Assembly: GCF_030272615.1 (NCBI RefSeq)
Contig: NC_081414.1
Coordinates: 911,221,009 to 911,285,008, forward strand
Source: Cryptomeria japonica
Taxonomy: Eukaryota; Streptophyta; Pinopsida; Cupressales; Cupressaceae
Direction of reading: 5' to 3'
Length of the DNA stretch: 64,000 nt
A model generated the notes under the pieces. That model was not told where the DNA came from. It saw nothing but the letters and a program-made list of their open reading frames with translations, and did no database searches. Positions 34,870-46,831 of the stretch are shown piece by piece (position 1 is the first letter of the stretch; each line of letters opens with the position of its first letter). A program made the translations under genes and the position numbers.

Positions 34870-35490
34870 TGCTAGAGGTGATTTTCCCCTCACATTCCAG
34901 ACTACCCAACCCATTCCCCTACTCAAAATCCATACTACACATGGGTTTCCCCTGGAATCCATACTGGCCACTAATTTCCCCCACAGTTTATCCACACCTG
35001 GAGCGATTTTCCCCTGGGAATGCTAAAATTTAGCTAAGTGTCAGGATTTATCCAGACACCCATTGAATTTCCCCTGGGAGTGCGGATTGGAGTGCAAGGA
35101 TAATTCCATGCCTGGGTCGTTTTTCCACCAGGATTTTTGTGACAACTAAGTTAGGATTTTTTTCCGGATTTTTGTCCAGACTGGGTCGAATTTCCACCAG
35201 GGAGGTATTTTTTCAAGTTAAGTGATTTTTGAGTGTGGATTTTTGTCCAGACACCCATCGAATTTCCCCTGGGGGGTGATTTTTGCAAATTGAGTGCAAT
35301 TTTGTCTGGGTTTTTGTCCAAATTCCTATCGATTTTCCCCTAGAGGGTGATTTATGTGCATTTTGATGATTTTGAGCATGGATTTTTATCCAAGCATGGG
35401 TCGAATTTTCCCTATGAGGCAAATTTTGACACTTCAGCGATTTTTGAAGGGATTTTTTAATCCCAACCTATAGCGATATTCCCCTGGAGG
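34870..35490 (+). repeat. Tandem array of copy E2, period about 69 bp
   Basis: Units around CGAATTTCCCCTGGGGGG preceded by TTTTTGTCCAGACACCCAT. Core positions are near 35000, 35063, 35122, 35190, 35259, 35329, 35402 and 35471. The CCCC/GGGG core can pair. The sequence is unrelated to the arrays of copies A, D and N but occupies the same place. Confidence 0.8.
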
Positions 35491-35655
35491 CTTTATTTTG
35501 GATTTAAATTGCAATATTTTAAATAAAAGCCCCATTTTGATTGCTTTTAAATAATTATTAAATGATTATTTAAAATTTAAAAGCAAATTTAATAACTTGC
35601 AATAATTATTAAATGTTTGAATCTTCTAGAAGCAAGTTAGGGTTTCACCAAGCAA

Positions 35656-35666
35656 GTATTTATACA
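35656..35666 (+). promoter_or_regulatory. TATA-like box upstream of the copy E2 ORF
   Basis: GTATTTATACAAG, after the AT-rich block and before the long leader, the same position as TATATAAG in copy A. Confidence 0.45.
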
Positions 35667-37161
35667 AGTGTTTTTTTTATCCCACATTGCTTGTGTGGTG
35701 AAAGTTGGAGCTGAAAGCAAGTATATGAGAGGAACTTCACCATTATTTTATTATTATTTCTGCCAGGGGTCTCCATGAGAGTGATTTTTTTTTCAAGTTG
35801 GGCGAATTTTTTTTATCAAGGCATTTTGTGAAGTTTGGGATTGAGGATTTATTTTCCTCCATTTTTTTCCAGCTTGCTGATTTATTCCTCTTGGCTGCCA
35901 TTAAAGACTAGTTTCAGATTTTCGATTTTGCTAAGTTTGGCGATTTTTTCCAAATTTAGCAATTTTTGGTGAAAGTTGGCGAATTTGTGTTTGGAGACCT
36001 TGGGCGATTTTTCCTCCACCATTGTTGCTTGCTGGTCAGACCTTCATTTTTGCAGATTGCTGCCATTGACAACAATTTTCAGAATTTTGAAAATTTCGAT
36101 TTTTTGCGAAGGCAGGCAAATTTTTGTGTTTGGGGTTTCCAATCCCAACTTGGGCGATTTTTTCCAGATTATTGCCATCCTCCATTATTGCAGATCCGAG
36201 CTACCATTGGCATCAATTTTCAGATTTCCATTTTAGCGCTAGACTTGGGAAAATTTCGATTTTGCTTGGAGGCCACATTTTGGTGGATTTTTCATGCATG
36301 TTTGTTGGCTGTCATCATTTCCAGCCTGCTGATTCGCTTCAGATCTGAGGTTTGCTTCAGATTTTGACCTCCATTAATGGCTGCCATTAATTTTCAGACT
36401 TAAGTTTTTATTGCCCAGCCAATTCTAACTTAAATATTTAGCATTTGGAGACATTTTGTGGAGTTTTCTGTGCACTTTTTAGACCATTTTATCGCTGTTG
36501 CAGGTTTGAAACTCCATTGTTAGGCTGTTGTCCTCAGAAATTTCATTTCCAGCCACCTAACCAATTTTGGCGAATTTGCTTGGGGCTGTTTCCTAAGCCT
36601 TTTTTCATCATTTTCAGGGATTTAAACCACTTTGCAAGGTGCTGGTAAGTCTGAAGTGTTCGATTTTCAGACTTGTCCTCAGAAAACTAATTTTTACCAG
36701 CCATACTTACATTCCAGAAAATGATTGTTTTCATCAATAAAACTGATTTCTATTGATTTTATGCACATTTTGAAGATTACAACATATTTTAAAAGTCTGA
36801 ATTTTCAGGTTGTCTTCAGAATTTTGACCTCCATTGTTGACTGCGGAAGGTGTCTTCAGACATTCATTGTGTGAAAACACAACCTTTCACACCTTTCCTA
36901 AGTCATCATCAATCCGGTATGCTCCTTTGCATTCTTTGCTTGCATATTTTCTAAGCATAAGGAGGTATAAATGAATTTTTATGGAAGGCTTCCATGCCTT
37001 AGTGTTGTCACACATTGAACGTAATTGCTAAAATTTACCAAGTGTATGGATTATTTTCCTGACTTCATGCTCTAAACTAGCTAAATCTCTAGAAAGTCAG
37101 GAATTTTATTACAAGTATTTATTTTTATCCTAGGACTAACTTCCAGTTTTGTACAGGTGCG
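35667..37161 (+). other. Leader region of the copy E2 ORF
   Basis: Non-coding, T-rich, with loosely repeated phrases such as GGCGATTTTTTCCA and CTGCCATT. It ends TTCCAGTTTTGTACAG|GTGCG before the ATG, a good 3' splice site, so a leader intron is likely. Short ORFs here have no recognisable content. Confidence 0.5.
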
Positions 37162-39641
37162 ATGTCGAAGTCAGGATACAAGGAAAGGAAAGAGCTGCTG
37201 AAGACGTTGGAGATTGGATTTTATCCAGAGTTCAAGATTTCATCCAGATGGAGGGAGATCACTGATACCAACATGCATTTCCTAGACTTCGACCAGATGC
37301 AGCGTCGGATGTTCGGATCCAGAGATCAGGTTCCTTCTCCAGCATATGCGAATATTATGAAGAGTGGCATTTTCCATGCCGCTGGGTTTCCACAATCCAT
37401 ACAGTGCAGTGAGTTGATCCTGGAGTGTGCACGATGTTACGATCCGCTCACAAGAATGATCAAGAGTCCGAAGGGTGTTGTCATCGCCTACCTTGCTGAG
37501 GATGCCATTGCTGAGGTATTCGAAATTCCACGCAGTACAGACATGAAGGATGTGATTAAGGAAGATAATGCAGACAGATACACGAAGAAGATGGGTGTAT
37601 GCAAGAGTTTAATTAATAAAGAATGGATGATTGAACCTAGAAATCATCATTCCAAGGCTCCCAAGACACTTATGTGCGTAGATTTTAAGGAGGAATATAG
37701 TGATTTGATATTCCTACTCAACAGAGTGATGGGAATGCCGCAGGGAGCAATATTTCATGGATGGATGTTCTACTTCATCCAGGATTGTCTTAAAGGGACA
37801 CTAGTGAATTGGTCTAAGATCATAAGCGACAATCTGGATTTTCAGTTGAGGAATGTAGAGAGGTCCAAGTCATTCGCCATGACTTCTTACCTGGTGTACT
37901 TGCTTGCACGGTTTGTTTCATACAGAGGATTAATATGCAAAGGGGAAGTCGGGAATGGGCAAGGACAGTTTAAGAGTTATGAATGCTACCCCCAGTTGAG
38001 TATGCACAGAATTGAAGACTAAAAAAAGTGAATGATGCATTCACTATGTACATCACACAGATGCTGCAGGGCGGAATCCACAGAAGATTGTCCAAGGAGG
38101 CAACAGAGTTAATAGAGAAATATGGATCGTGGTATATACAGTTTCCCACTTTCACATACCTCAGGATTCATGGGTTTCAATCTGAACCCTACAGACTTCC
38201 TAGGTATCCTACTGATAGAATGATATTGTTGGAAGTGGTAAGAGAGCTTCTAGAGTTCGATGTTATCCAGAGAGAGAAGCACAGGGCAGGAATGACATTC
38301 CCTATTTCAGTTGGGAAGACGTCAGAGGTCTGCCAATCCGCCATAGCTGCCAGCACTGCAGGTGAGGAGATTGCATTCTACAGATTCGCTACCTACAAGA
38401 AAAGAGAAAGATTTGATCCAGACAAGAAGGTCGGAAGGATCAGAGGAGAGAAGTTCACTCACAAGGTTGACATAGAGGATTATTGGGCTAACTTAATGGA
38501 TGAACAAGCAGTAAAGAGAAGAATGTGGTCCAGAATGTCAGTGGATTTCATGAGGAAGTGTGGACTTTTCCTCATCCCTGATCAGGTATTAGATGATAGA
38601 GATCATACACACCCACATTATGAGAATGAAATGAAGAAGGCAATCCTATTGCCAAATTGGTCAGAGTCAGAGGAGACTGATCTGAATATATTGATGAGAG
38701 AAGTCTTGAATTTCTCCCGCACATGGGTAGATATGCAGATGAACAGATTAGTTGACATGGGTGTTCCCTTCACTTATGAGAGGATGAAGACGGAAGAGTC
38801 TACTTCCGAGGATAATCAGAGGACTGTCAGTGATGTCAGGATTCATGCAGACGAAGAGAGTCAAGCTCCCAAAAGAAGGAAGAACATGCATGGAGAAGTC
38901 AAGGCTAGAGAGAAGAAGATTGAGGATGTGAAGAAGAAACAGAAGACTATCATTCCTTCACCCCCTCCCAGTGTCTCATCAATCGAAGTGATTGAAGTAA
39001 CAGAACAGAATAAGGAGACTCAGTAGTGTTCCAACACAGTGATACTACCAGAGAATACTCAGGAATTTCATGCCACAGCAACATCTGCACCTCCTAATGA
39101 GAATGATGACCAGCCGGGATCCCCTAGTGTCCTTTTGGAAGTTAGTTTGGGAAATGATGTATATGATTGGACCAGGAATAATCCTGATGATAATGATGAA
39201 GTTATCTCGGCACTGAAGGACCTTGATCAAGAAATATGTCTTGATGATGGTATGGAGATGACCGCTATTCTTGAATGGTTGAGGAAGAGTATGGAAAAAA
39301 GTAAACAAATGATAGAAGTACAGCCTATTGAGGATATTGATGACTACCTAGCTAGGACTGCTAAGAAGAAAGAGCCCAAGAGAGCGGAGATTTTGTCACA
39401 CATAGCTAGAGATGAGACAGGAATGTGGATTGCGCAGATTGCTGTTCCTAGAGCAGGTGTGACAGCGGACACTGCTACTCCCATGGATTTCCAGATCACT
39501 TCAGTTGCCCTTGGTCGTCCATCCGCAGGGCAGGAATTTCAGGAGATTGGTGACAACCTCCAAGCAATCAATGCCAAGTTAGACACAACGATTGCGGAGA
39601 ATGAAAGGTACAAAGAAGAAAATATTAGACTCAGAGAGTAT
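37162..39641 (+). pseudogene. Antisense-to-LTR long ORF of copy E2, 5' part
   Basis: The ATG at 37162 follows the acceptor-like TTTTGTACAG. The N-terminal domain has DTNMHFLDFDQM, SGIFHAAGFPQSIQ, HGWMFYF and, after a frameshift near 38022, VNDAFTMYITQMLQGG, YGSWYIQFP and RLPRYPTDRMILLEV. A TAG lies at 39024. The middle is charged and basic (KRRKNMHGEVKAREKK near 38870); then comes a coiled-coil-prone stretch ending at 39641, where the nested LTR interrupts the codon. The ORF resumes at 43966. No known enzymatic domain. Confidence 0.8.
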
Positions 39642-40509
39642 TGTTGACGTGTATTTTGTACACTATCAAACACAGAATAAAATACCCAAGGGTACCTTAT
39701 CCTCTCTTGAATAAAGTTGCTAACTGCTGAAGATATCGCAAGAAGGATCAGTTAGGATGACTCCAATGTTCTTGTATGTAGGATCTCTACGTGTGGATAA
39801 GCTCCAGTGGTATGATGTGATTTGCTGGAATCACAAGGGGACTTACATTTGATGCTTGAACTTCTAATTTGCTTTGAATATTGCTGGACACAGGATTTTA
39901 CTAACTTTGACTTGAAAAAAGGAAAAAAGATGAGGGCGAACAGAGGATCTAATCCTAATACTAAGAATGTAGGAGCAATGATTGATCTTTGGTGAAACTC
40001 TAACTAGGTCTTGTTTTGACATCGCAGGACCATCTCCACAAGGCTAGTGCGATCTTCGAAGGGAAGCTTTATGATGTTCAAATCATCACTGCAGGCATAG
40101 ACACCATCAGGTTGATGCATATCAATGAAGAAGCGACAATTGAAGTTAGGCTTAAGCTGAATGATTCCAGTTGACTACGCAAGGCAAGTCTGCAATCAAC
40201 AAACTGCTAGTAGTATGGATATACGAATTCCACCATCAATCAAGCACATTTCTTCCACTCATCTAATAACATGAAATCAAATACGAGAAGTATAAAGACC
40301 ATGCAAATTGTCGAATCGACCCATAAATTTCACCATTTCTTCAATGAAGTTACAAGTCTTTTACAACAACCTCTTGGCAACAATCTTTGCCTTCTCTCTC
40401 TACTCTACTCTAATTGCTATTCTATCAACTATATTCTAACTCTTCCAACTATTTACATACTATCTCTAACTTATTGCTAATTAGCCTTTACAAAATGAAA
40501 TGCCAGGGC

Positions 40510-40517
40510 TTATATAG
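40510..40517 (+). promoter_or_regulatory. LTR-sense TATA box of copy N
   Basis: TTATATAG, 0.87 kb from the LTR start, in the context GGGCTTATATAGTGCCCTCA. Confidence 0.6.
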
Positions 40518-40860
40518 TGCCCTCAATACAATTTGATGGCTTTGATCAATTCAAGATCAATGGCCAAGATTCAACAATGAAAACCCTAATTAGGGTTTGT
40601 TACAACCATTACATAACATTTAATGCTTGACCAATGATAAAATTGTATTGCTTGGACACATGTCCTCTCTGGAAAAATCGACCAATGGATAGCCGGGGTA
40701 GGTACACCGGAGTTTGTGCCACCTTCCATGAGTTAGGTACATCGAATCTGGACATGCTGAGGTGGACCACACTGACTGGAGAAGTGATGACTGGGATGCC
40801 ACCTCATCTGACACTTGTAACTTGGTAAATATTCAATTTGATGTTGTTGAGAAGCTATCT

Positions 40861-41052
40861 TTAATTAACTCTTCTGAAATTATCTGCTTCTTCAACGAAC
40901 CCTTTGTTCTGACTTCTTGTGTCCTTGATTTGCAGGATGATGATGTACCTCGCCTTGGAATGCTGGATTGGAAGAGGCCGCCCTTGTCCTTGCTTGATCG
41001 TCCTTGAGGAGACCGTCCTTGATCTGGCTTGATTTTCCTTGAGAGTCGCCAT
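40861..41052 (-). pseudogene. Residual 63-codon ORF at the antisense start site of copy N
   Basis: The leader, the acceptor-like TGTTGTGTAG and the first codons (MAT-K) match copy A, but after about five residues the sequence is unrelated (basic, Gln/Ser-rich) and stops after 63 codons. About 0.4 kb separates it from the conserved LTR start segment. This is either a large deletion with substitution or a distinct non-autonomous variant. Confidence 0.6.
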
Positions 41053-41302
41053 CTTGGTACCTACACAACATTTCAAAATTAGTAATAGATATTGCAATGC
41101 ATAACATAGATTAGATTAAAGATTAATTTTAGGAACAACGTCTTGATGGCAAATTCGCTCCACTTCAAACCAAGTTCGCACTCCCCTTGAATGGAAATTT
41201 CGCAACTTTCCTCAATGAAATTCGCACTTCCTCCTTGTCTTCTCCAAATCGCATGCAAAGGAAGTTTGAATGATGATTTGAAAATGAAATAACTCACCCC
41301 TC

Positions 41303-41310
41303 CTTTATAG
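41303..41310 (-). promoter_or_regulatory. Antisense TATA box of copy N
   Basis: CTATAAAG on the minus strand, in the context GAGCGCCTATAAAGGAGGGG, matching the copy A box at 21078. Confidence 0.65.
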
Positions 41311-41627
41311 GCGCTCACCCTCTCATTTACCTCTAGGCCGACTTTGTAAAAATAAGGCAATTAAAACAAATTTCAAATGAAAATCAAGGCCGACTTTTAT
41401 AAAATATAATCCAAGTGCACCAATTTTATTAAAATTAATAATTAATTAAAATGCCTTCGTGATCAATTTTTTTGAAAAAGGCAAAATTAATTAATAAATG
41501 TTTCATGCGCTATTTTTAAATGCTAATTTTAATTGAATATTTCAAACTTTATCGATTTTTAGCATTTAATGTAATTTGAAAATGATGTTGGCGCCAAACA
41601 TGGAAGATGTAAGGGGTACAAACCACA

Positions 41628-43445
41628 TCGCTCTGGTCCCTGGAAGAGGGACAGGAGCGAACTATCCTTTTAGTCTTGATTCTTTTGCTTTTTACGTTCA
41701 AAATCACTTCCTCTACGTTGAAACTGGCATCTTCATTGGGAATCTTGAGCTTGATCGATTCAATGTTGTAGATGGATGCCTCTTAAGACCATTATCGCCC
41801 TGGTCCCTTGGTGAGGGACAGGAGCGAACTTGCTTTTTCTTCCTTGGTCTTTCGCCTCTTTAATCACCAATTTATATCACAAGGCAAGTAATGACTTTGT
41901 TCTTTCATTCCACGCATACTTGTCTTTTACAAGGCAAATTTGATATTTGAATGTTCATCGCCCTGGTCCCTTGGTGAGGGACAGGAGCGAACTTTGAATC
42001 CTAGCTCAAATTTGTCATTTTTTAACCTCAACTCCTTGTTCATCACCTTTCTAATGACGTTTTCAATCTTGTGTAACTTTGATTTGATGTGATCCTTTAG
42101 AAAGAATGATTGATTTTATGAATATCGCCCTGGTCCCTAACTGAAGGACAGGAGCGAACTTTCCTCTTTGCTCAAGTTGGTCATCTTTTGACGTTTGGTT
42201 CCTTGCTTATCATCTTCTCAAAGGCATTTTCGACCTTGTGCGACCTCGCCTTGACATAGTTTTTGAAAGAAATGACTAGTCTAATGAATATTGTCCTGGT
42301 CCTTGACTGAAGGACAGGAGCGAACTTTGGTTTATGGTGCAAATCTTCCATCATATTGATGTCAAATTGTCTTCAAGGCGTAAAATGATGTCCTTTGTTC
42401 CTTCTTGAACGTATGAAATGGGAGTGACATTCAACATTTAAGCACATTTAGACATTTCGCTCTGGTCCTCGACTGGAGGACAGGAGCGAACTTCCATTTA
42501 TAAGCCCATTCGTGCTTTGCCAATCTTCAAACTTGTCTTCAACGGACTTGTCATGCTCCCTTTCACTTATCTTTGACATGAAATTCGTTTCGACTTGGCG
42601 AGAAATTTGTCTAAGGAAGAAATCGCTCTGGTCCCTTGGAGAGGAACAGGAGCGCCTAGGACAATATGGCCTTCACTTGGCGTCTTGCAATCTTCAAATT
42701 ATCTTCAATGGATTCGCTATGCCCCCTTTTGCTTGCCCCAAACTTAAAACTTACTTGATCTTCGCCCAAAACCTGTCTTATAAGAAAAATCGCTCTGGTC
42801 CCTGAGAGAGGGACGGGAGCTATCACTTAAATTCGCCCTGGTCCCTTGGTGAGGGACAGGAGCGATTTTGCTTCTAGGGTCAATTTTCCTCATGATTGCG
42901 CTTTCAAGTTATATTCAATTGATAAAATGTATCTCCTTTGATCCTCTCAATTCGCGAAATCGTTCAAATCTTTCAAGGACAAGGCAATTTTGGATTTCAA
43001 GCTCCGGTCCTTCAGTGAGGGACAGGAGCGATTTTTGTCTTCCAGGCCCAAATGCTTCACTTTTCACCATGAAATGTCTTTGCTAGGGAAGATATCATCC
43101 TGCCTCATGCTATGAATAAAAGTTAATGTCCAAAAAAAGGTCTAAAATTGTGCATATAAAGAAAATCGCTCTGGTCCTTCAGTGAGGGACAGGAGCGAAT
43201 TTGACCTTCTAGGCAAAAACTTCATCATTTCATTGCTTTTGATCAAGTCTGGATGCTCCATCATGCTCATTTTGCCCTTCACCATGCCTTTGATGTCTCA
43301 ATTCGTCCAAACAAGGTTAGGAATGGCTCAACTAAGCTTTTTCGCTGTGGACCCTTGGTGAGGGACAGGAGCGCTTCGCCTTGGTCCTCCTGGGAGGGAC
43401 AGGAGCGAAATTCGGTTTGGATCCTTAGTGAAGGACAGGAGCGAA
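41628..43445 (+). repeat. Periodic stem-loop array of LTR copy N
   Basis: Units TCGCCCTGGTCCCTTGGTGA then GGGACAGGAGCGA with a GTCCCT/AGGGAC stem. Starts read at 41628, 41795, 41958, 42125, 42291, 42457, 42623, 42790, 42833, 42997, 43166, 43342, 43376 and 43409. Intervals are 163-169 bp with one of 176; a 43-bp doublet and a terminal triplet (about 34 bp apart) are the exceptions. The terminal triplet also occurs in copy D. Confidence 0.92.
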
Positions 43446-43481
43446 ATTTGACTTTTCGAACTCTCTATCAGGACAATTTTA

Positions 43482-43557
43482 ATGGAATATAACATTTAAG
43501 TATAAGTGACATTTCCTTATATGTTTCTTCTTTCTTATACTTTAAGTTATATTCCAT
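43482..43557. repeat. Conserved long inverted repeat in U5 of copy N
   Basis: Arms ATGGAATATAACATTTAAG and CTTTAAGTTATATTCCAT pair almost completely; the loop is about 30 bp longer than in copy D (1631-1681). Arms are conserved while the loop differs. Confidence 0.75.
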
Positions 43558-43915
43558 ATATACTTTCAGGATGTTTGAGAGTGGTTTCAGACTTCCAGGA
43601 GTTATATTCCAAAATCTAGCTTTTTGAGGTTTTTCAGTTTCCAGACTTAGTCAAATTCAGGATCAGGACATTCCAGACTTAGCCAAATTTCAGGATTAGG
43701 ACCTTCAGACTTAGCCAAATTTTCAGGACATTCCAGACTTAGCCAAATTTTCAGGACATTCCAGACTTAGCCAAATTTTAGGATCAAGACATCACTCAAG
43801 CCGGACTTGCTATCCGTGTGATCCCCTGGGCGACGCTCAAAATGCAAAGGCTAACTAACAAAACCCTAAAAACCTAAAAAACAAACCCTAAAAAAACAAA
43901 CAACAAAAAAAAGCA

Positions 43916-43960
43916 AGGGTCCCCATTTGCAATGGGGCGATGTGTGAAAACGTCACAACA
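43916..43960. promoter_or_regulatory. Terminal double hairpin of LTR copy N
   Basis: CCCCATT/AATGGGG stem followed by TGTGA/TCACA stem, ending at the LTR terminus CACAACA. Confidence 0.75.
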
Positions 43961-43965
43961 AGTAT

Positions 43966-44775
43966 ATTGCAGGGACAAGGCGTGGGGATCCCACCCTTAT
44001 TTCCCCTATTGCAGTTGACCATGGAATACATTCACACTGCGAGGTAGCGAGAGGTACACACTCCGAGGTGGAAAAGTGGATTGAAACCACAAGAAGGCAG
44101 GCAGATGATTTCCTTACTCAGTTTGTCCAAGCATATGATAAGACAACAACGCTTGTATTCAGAATCCAGTATTTGGAGGGAGTTTGGGAAGAATTCCAGC
44201 CTATCCAAGAGAAGACTATTCCACGCCTCCTGGCATTGAAGAAGGTTCCTAATTCCATTTTGGTCAGCGAGAACATTGTGCACAGTGGAGACATATATAA
44301 TTTCCATGGCTGGTATTGTGCACTAGCTTTGAAGAAATCAGCTTATGAGAACGCCCAATCGAGTTGTATGGAGATGGAAGGATTAATTCGGGACATTCAG
44401 ATGAAAATCCTTGCCTCGATTGAGGAATTATTGGGTGTTGATGTTAGTGATGCTAGTGGTTTACACTTAGCCGAATTAAGAGACAAGATAAAATTTATGT
44501 ATTTTTGCCAGTTGGACCTTTTGCAGAAGAGTGAGATAGATGACTTGGTCTCTTTGTTGATTCATGTTCATAATTCGCAGAAGCTCATACCTGAATGGGA
44601 GAACACTTTGAATGCTTGCTCGGATTCATTGGATGTGATTGATTTACAGCAGGATACCTTGCCTAGCGTTTCCATGGAGGAGTTAGATTCAGTTTTGGCT
44701 AGATTCTTGGAGTATGCTAGGAGAGAGAGAGATGCAGGGAGGAATCTTCTAGAAGATTCTCTATATGATGACTAG
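43966..44775 (+). pseudogene. Antisense-to-LTR long ORF of copy E2, 3' part
   Basis: Continues the frame of 38028-39641 after excision of the nested LTR and one target duplication. It encodes the alpha-helical C-terminal region, ending in DSVLARFLEYARRERDAGRN, which matches the ends of copies A, I and H (hydrophobic-x-F-x-x-Y-x-R/K-x-E pattern). Stop at 44773. Confidence 0.8.
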
Positions 44776-44911
44776 GTATCTTTCTATTGGGCCATATGTT
44801 GGTGGCACCATTTTTGATGTAACCCTAATTAGGGCAATTCTAGGGTTTTGTTGGCATGATCTCGGCCGTTGATCTTAGATCAATCTGGGCCATCCATTTT
44901 GTAAGAGACTC

Positions 44912-44918
44912 TATATAT
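44912..44918 (-). promoter_or_regulatory. LTR-sense TATA box of copy E2
   Basis: GCATATATAGAG on the minus strand, 0.81 kb from the LTR start. Confidence 0.55.
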
Positions 44919-45737
44919 GCCCCTTTGTCTCTCATTTGTAAGAGAGAATTTTTGTAGAATTGTTGGTATATGCTACAGCTATTTGAATCCTAATCATTGT
45001 TCAATTGTTGGTGATTTTGCTCTTCAAGTGTTGTATTTGCATTCATGGTTCTCAATTCCTCCAAGTTAGATTAGAATTTAGATTAGAATTTATTTTCATG
45101 TATGTTAGATTGAATGGAAGATTTGTTGAGTATATTTGTGTGGAATCCTTAATCCATACCACTAGCCTCTTTCCGCTGGTAAGTGCACCTTGTGTGGTCA
45201 ACTGGAGTTTGAGTAAGCATAACTTCAACTATTACGCGTCCGTTGACAAGCATCAACTTGGATGGTGTCTTCGTTTGATGGTAATAGTTTGAAAATCATT
45301 AAGTATACCTTAGATGATTGCACTAAGCTTGTGTCAATACCTGATTGTGAGACCTTGCCTGGTTTGATTCCACTAAATCCATTCACCATTTCCTACATTC
45401 CTAGGATTAGAATAGATTTCCTGAACCCTATTCTTTTTCCCCCTTTTTTAGTAAGAAGTAAATCCAGAGCCTTATTGATAAATCTTAAGTTGTCAGCACA
45501 CCTATTCCACATCATTCATGATAATCCAAACATTTGCGTAAGTCCCCAAAGTGAAACACAGCAATTCACATCAACCACTGAACTTACCCACTCGTCAAGA
45601 CCTGACATGTAGAAACTTGGAATCACATTAGTTGATCTCATCCTTAACATCTGAGGTGATTTTGTTCAAGAGAGGGTAAATTACTCTGGTAATTTATTTT
45701 GTATTGTTATGTGCATAAAAAACACATCAACACCTAT

Positions 45738-46831
45738 CTTCAATTCAAAATTGGTTCTATCTACTACAGTCATTTATAAATTTTATTTGTTTGTATGAGC
45801 TATGATATTTTCATGTTAGACAAGCATGAGGTATTGACAAATAAGGTGTACTTACAGAAGGTAGAGTTAAAGAGATTACGGAGCTATTAGAGATCTTGCA
45901 GCATCTTAAGTAAGATGTATGAAAAATTAAAGGAGAAGAAACTTGATAGCCATGAATAACATGTTAGACAAGCATGGCATATTGACAAACAGGGCCTACT
46001 TATAGGAGCCAGAATTAAAGGAAAATGGGGCTATTGGAGATCTTGTAGCATCTGAAGTACGATGCATGAAAAATTAAAGGAAAATAAAACTTATTGCCCG
46101 TGAATAACAAAGGTGGCTGGTGAGAAGTGTAAATCGTTGTGTGGGTATGCTAATTTGAAATGCCTAAATTTATTTATATTTACATTGAAATAGGAAATAA
46201 TGATTGAATAAAAGTTGATTCATAGAAAATTTTCTTGGATTGAAGAGGAAATACATAAAACTAATGATTCTCATGCAATATGATTGTATCTATCGAATCT
46301 CAAAGGATCTCATAGAATAAATCCATTTAACCTCCGCACCAAAATCCTATTGTCATTTTCATATTACTTGAATTCAAACTCTTACTTAAAAGTCAAATTA
46401 GCATGACCAGATGGTGTTAAGTTGCAACATGGAATGAAATAATGGCAAGGATAAGAGTTTCTAACTTTGTTTAAGCTTCCTCCATTTTTCTTGTAAAATA
46501 CAACCAAAGGAAAATTATCTTCTGTGAATGTGTTGTTTATGCCATGCATTCCTGCTCAAGTAATATGGGGCATTGCAATTATCAAGCTGCGCCATGTATT
46601 TATCCTTCTTGTGTTTATTGCTAAGGAATGACATTACTACGAACCCAAACCTTCCATCAAAGATCCCATAGTTAGTACCGTTTGACAATTATAGGCACAA
46701 AGTGACTCCCTTGATGTCTCCATGCTCCCTTGACACAATAGGTACAAGATGGTTTTACTCTATACCTTTCAGCCTTGTATATTGTTACACCTATAGAAAA
46801 CTCAATGTTAGTACTTGCTTGTGTTTGTTGT
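45738..46831. other. Host intron sequence with a 148-bp tandem duplication
   Basis: AT-rich unique-looking DNA. Two diverged tandem copies, 45813-45960 and 45961-46108, both start ATGTTAGACAAGCATG and end GTGAATAAC or CATGAATAAC. No exon was recognised. Confidence 0.6.

Larger units (their letters stand above)
39642..43960 (+). mobile_element. Complete giant solo LTR, 4.3 kb, nested in copy E2 (copy N)
   Basis: Starts TGTTGACGTGTATTTTGTAC and ends ACGTCACAACA, with exact target duplications AGTAT at 39637-39641 and 43961-43965. Retrotransposon-sense is plus, opposite to the host copy. It retains the start segment with its TATA box, and at the other end the AT-rich block, array, long inverted repeat and terminal hairpins, but the long ORF is replaced by about 0.4 kb of unrelated sequence. 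Confidence 0.9.
34366..45732 (-). mobile_element. Complete giant solo LTR (copy E2), split by a nested sister LTR
   Basis: The + strand starts TGTTGTGACCTTTTCACACA and ends AAACACATCAACA. Exact target duplications CCTAT lie at 34361-34365 and 45733-45737. After removal of the nested copy (39642-43960) and one target duplication, about 7.04 kb remain, with the same order of parts as copy A. No PBS or pol. Retrotransposon-sense is the minus strand; the ORF is on the plus strand. Confidence 0.88.

Noticed and set aside
33666-46831. Search for the next ERGIC3 exon (Cys-rich segment) between the third exon and the chromovirus.
   Set aside because: No open segment with the expected cysteine-rich sequence and splice sites was found.
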